Origin: Rotaria sordida
Lineage: Eukaryota; Rotifera; Eurotatoria; Philodinida; Philodinidae
Reading direction: 5' to 3'
DNA: 64,000 bases
NCBI GenBank assembly: GCA_905250125.1
Contig: CAJNOL010000119.1
Coordinates: 62,001-126,000 of the forward strand
Part shown: piece after piece, positions 62,525 to 64,000 of the stretch
Position numbering within the stretch: the first letter of the stretch is position 1
Layout of the letters: every line of letters starts with the position of its first letter
Notes under the pieces: model-generated
Databases searched by the model: none
Seen by the model: only the letters and a program-made list of their open reading frames with translations
What the model was told of the DNA's origin: nothing
Made by a program: the position numbers and the translations under genes

Positions 62525-63502
62525 TTATTTTGTAAACTGTTCTTGAGAATTAATTGATGATGATGACGTTTGAGAATTTAGATTAGCTAAAATTGAACGA
62601 AGTTGTTGCCATGTTTGTTCATTTAATTGACGAGCAAGTGAACCTAAAAATAATTCTTGATCACTTGTAGTTGGTGGTGTTGATACTGGAAGTGTAGAAA
62701 GAGAAGTAGGATAAGAAGATGTTAATGGTAAAATATTAGATGATTTGATTCCTGTCTTTTTAATAATTTCAACTCGATTATTAACAGTTGAATTTATTGA
62801 TGATTCCATTTGTTTTCGTTGTTTTGGTATTTCACTATCCCATCGTGTTTGTAAACCATAAATCGGTAATTTCATTTGATAATCATTAAGAATTAATCGA
62901 ACACAATGATTTTGTATATTAGCAACATCACGTGTTGCAGCTAATGCTATTTCATCAAAATCTTCAATACCATCATGATCAGCATCAAAACCAGCACGTG
63001 TAAATGGTAAACTTTGTGAACTAACTATTTTTTTCATTGTCCATGTTGGTGAAATATTTATATGATTTGTTTCATTATTACTATTATTATTATTATCATT
63101 ATCGTCATCTTCATCATCATCGGATTCATCAATTGGTTGTTTCATACGACGTTTTTCATAATTTTGTCGTCGACGATATTTAACATAAAGTAATAATATA
63201 CGACGATATACACGACGAACATCACCAGCTAATATAGATTCACCTTGTTTTGATATTTGATTAAAATAATGTGATATGAGACGTTTTAATGATTTTAAAG
63301 TATCAACAAGTTGATTTAATTTAAGTAAATTATGTAAAGCAACTGGATTTGGACCAGATTTAAGATAATTAATATTATTTATTGAACGTGAAGATCCTGG
63401 CGGAGAAAATCGTGTACGACCACTATTAGATAATGCAAGCTTTTTACGATTATAGCGATGTGATGATGATGATGATGATGACGATGGTGAAGTACTGTTC
63501 AT
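62525..63502 (-). CDS. Low-complexity protein with acidic Ca-binding-like loop
   Basis: Single-exon ORF of 325 residues. It starts MNSTSP followed by a Ser run; a basic helical segment (about 65-122, ending YRRRQNYEKRRMK) is followed by an Asp/Asn-rich acidic stretch (126-145). Residues 173-184 (DADHDGIEDFDE) match the DxDxDGxxDxxD/E pattern of thrombospondin type-3/EF-like calcium loops. The C-terminus is Ser/Thr/Gln-rich with a helical segment LARQLNEQTWQQLRSILANL. No signal peptide or membrane segment. An acceptor-like CTTTAG five bases before the ATG suggests a 5'-UTR intron. The family is not recognised; a cytosolic or nuclear calcium-binding scaffold is only a guess. Confidence 0.7.
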   Translation of the reverse strand: MNSTSPSSSSSSSSHRYNRKKLALSNSGRTRFSPPGSSRSINNINYLKSGPNPVALHNLLKLNQLVDTLKSLKRLISHYFNQISKQGESILAGDVRRVYRRILLLYVKYRRRQNYEKRRMKQPIDESDDDEDDDNDNNNNSNNETNHINISPTWTMKKIVSSQSLPFTRAGFDADHDGIEDFDEIALAATRDVANIQNHCVRLILNDYQMKLPIYGLQTRWDSEIPKQRKQMESSINSTVNNRVEIIKKTGIKSSNILPLTSSYPTSLSTLPVSTPPTTSDQELFLGSLARQLNEQTWQQLRSILANLNSQTSSSSINSQEQFTK

Positions 63503-64000
63503 ACTGCCTAAAGATAAAGAAAGACAAGCGATCTGGAAACAAACAAATAAAATAAATAGAATATCTAAACAAATAAATTAATCTAAATGAGTAATTATAT
63601 AAGAATAAAATTATCGGTTTTTTTTTCTTTATTGAAAATCTATGAAAAAAGATGTTCATTAAATTGATACTATCTATTTAATTAACATAATATTAAATAA
63701 TTGATTTGATTTTTTTTTTATCAATATCAACAAAAAATAGAACATTAGAGAAACATATTTCTCATGATGAATAAAACAATAAACTAAATAAAATAGCAAT
63801 GAATACTTTTGAATTAGTTCAATTTATAGAAATATTTTTGTTTCTGATTATAGGTGATTCGACGACAATGTTCTTTCATATTCAATTCTTTTGTAATCAT
63901 GTATATTTTGAAGATGTGATCTACCTTTCATTAATTCATAGACTGAAGTAGTTGTAAGTAAAAATACAATGAAACCTTGTACACAAACACGAGTTCAAAT
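63503..64000. other. Upstream region of the last gene
   Basis: AT-rich, no ORF of note. It probably carries the 5'-UTR intron and promoter of the gene ending at 63502. Confidence 0.5.

Noticed and set aside
1..64000. CRISPR arrays, rRNA or tRNA genes, operons
   Set aside because: No regularly spaced repeats, no rRNA-like conserved blocks and no cloverleaf with A/B boxes were noticed; genes are monocistronic with spliceosomal introns.

Overview
The window looks like nuclear DNA of a small-genome invertebrate, most probably a bdelloid rotifer (Adineta/Rotaria type). That is an inference. The reasons are: very AT-rich sequence; about ten intron-bearing genes whose GT-AG introns are mostly 50-70 bp; an F-box protein and a helical-TIR-SAM protein of the kind abundant in that group; and many decayed DNA transposons and fold-back elements between genes. 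There is no sign of bacterial operons, rRNA, tRNA or CRISPR. Gene models were built by eye: ORFs were joined at GT/AG sites with consistent phase.

Layout. 1-2.4 kb: fragments only. 2414-4147 (-): a 183-residue globin with an N-terminal MGC acylation motif. 8689-11033 (+): a two-exon helical-TIR-SAM protein with the TIR NADase glutamate. 12207-13355 (+): a five-exon single-pass membrane protein of unknown function. 14671-15953 (-): a secreted WxxW-domain plus chymotrypsin/elastase-like protease. 18426-18674 (-): a small CxxC zinc-ribbon-like protein. 20354-20773 (+): a 139-residue unknown. 21196-22898 (+): a dead piggyBac transposase. 23-31.5 kb: a transposon graveyard, with a 625-bp fold-back element bounded by a perfect 8-bp target duplication, a piggyBac-like non-autonomous element inserted inside another inverted repeat, a diverged ~490-bp tandem duplication, a TTAA-flanked MITE and a second fold-back. 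31848-33237 (+): a type II membrane carbohydrate sulfotransferase. 35574-36707 (-): an arrestin-domain protein with a PPxY tail. 38450-42158 (-): a 15-exon doublecortin/IQ protein with a probable 21-nt cassette microexon. 46544-49558 (-): an AF9/ENL-like YEATS/AHD protein. 53161-55069 (-): a dead hAT transposase. 58057-58334: a second copy of the TTAA MITE. 59484-60014: another fold-back. 60759-61964 (-): an F-box protein. 62525-63502 (-): a low-complexity protein with one acidic Ca-binding-like loop.

The genes do not form a pathway; they are unrelated eukaryotic loci. Membrane or lipid attachment recurs: predicted N-myristoylation on the globin and the arrestin, a possible CaaX tail on the TIR protein, and type II or single-pass anchors on two others. 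The strongest candidates for something new are the helical-TIR-SAM protein with a possible lipid anchor, the acylated globin with Trp at the normally invariant Phe CD1 site and a long CD insertion, the YEATS reader with altered pocket residues, and the doublecortin microexon followed directly by an intronic hairpin.
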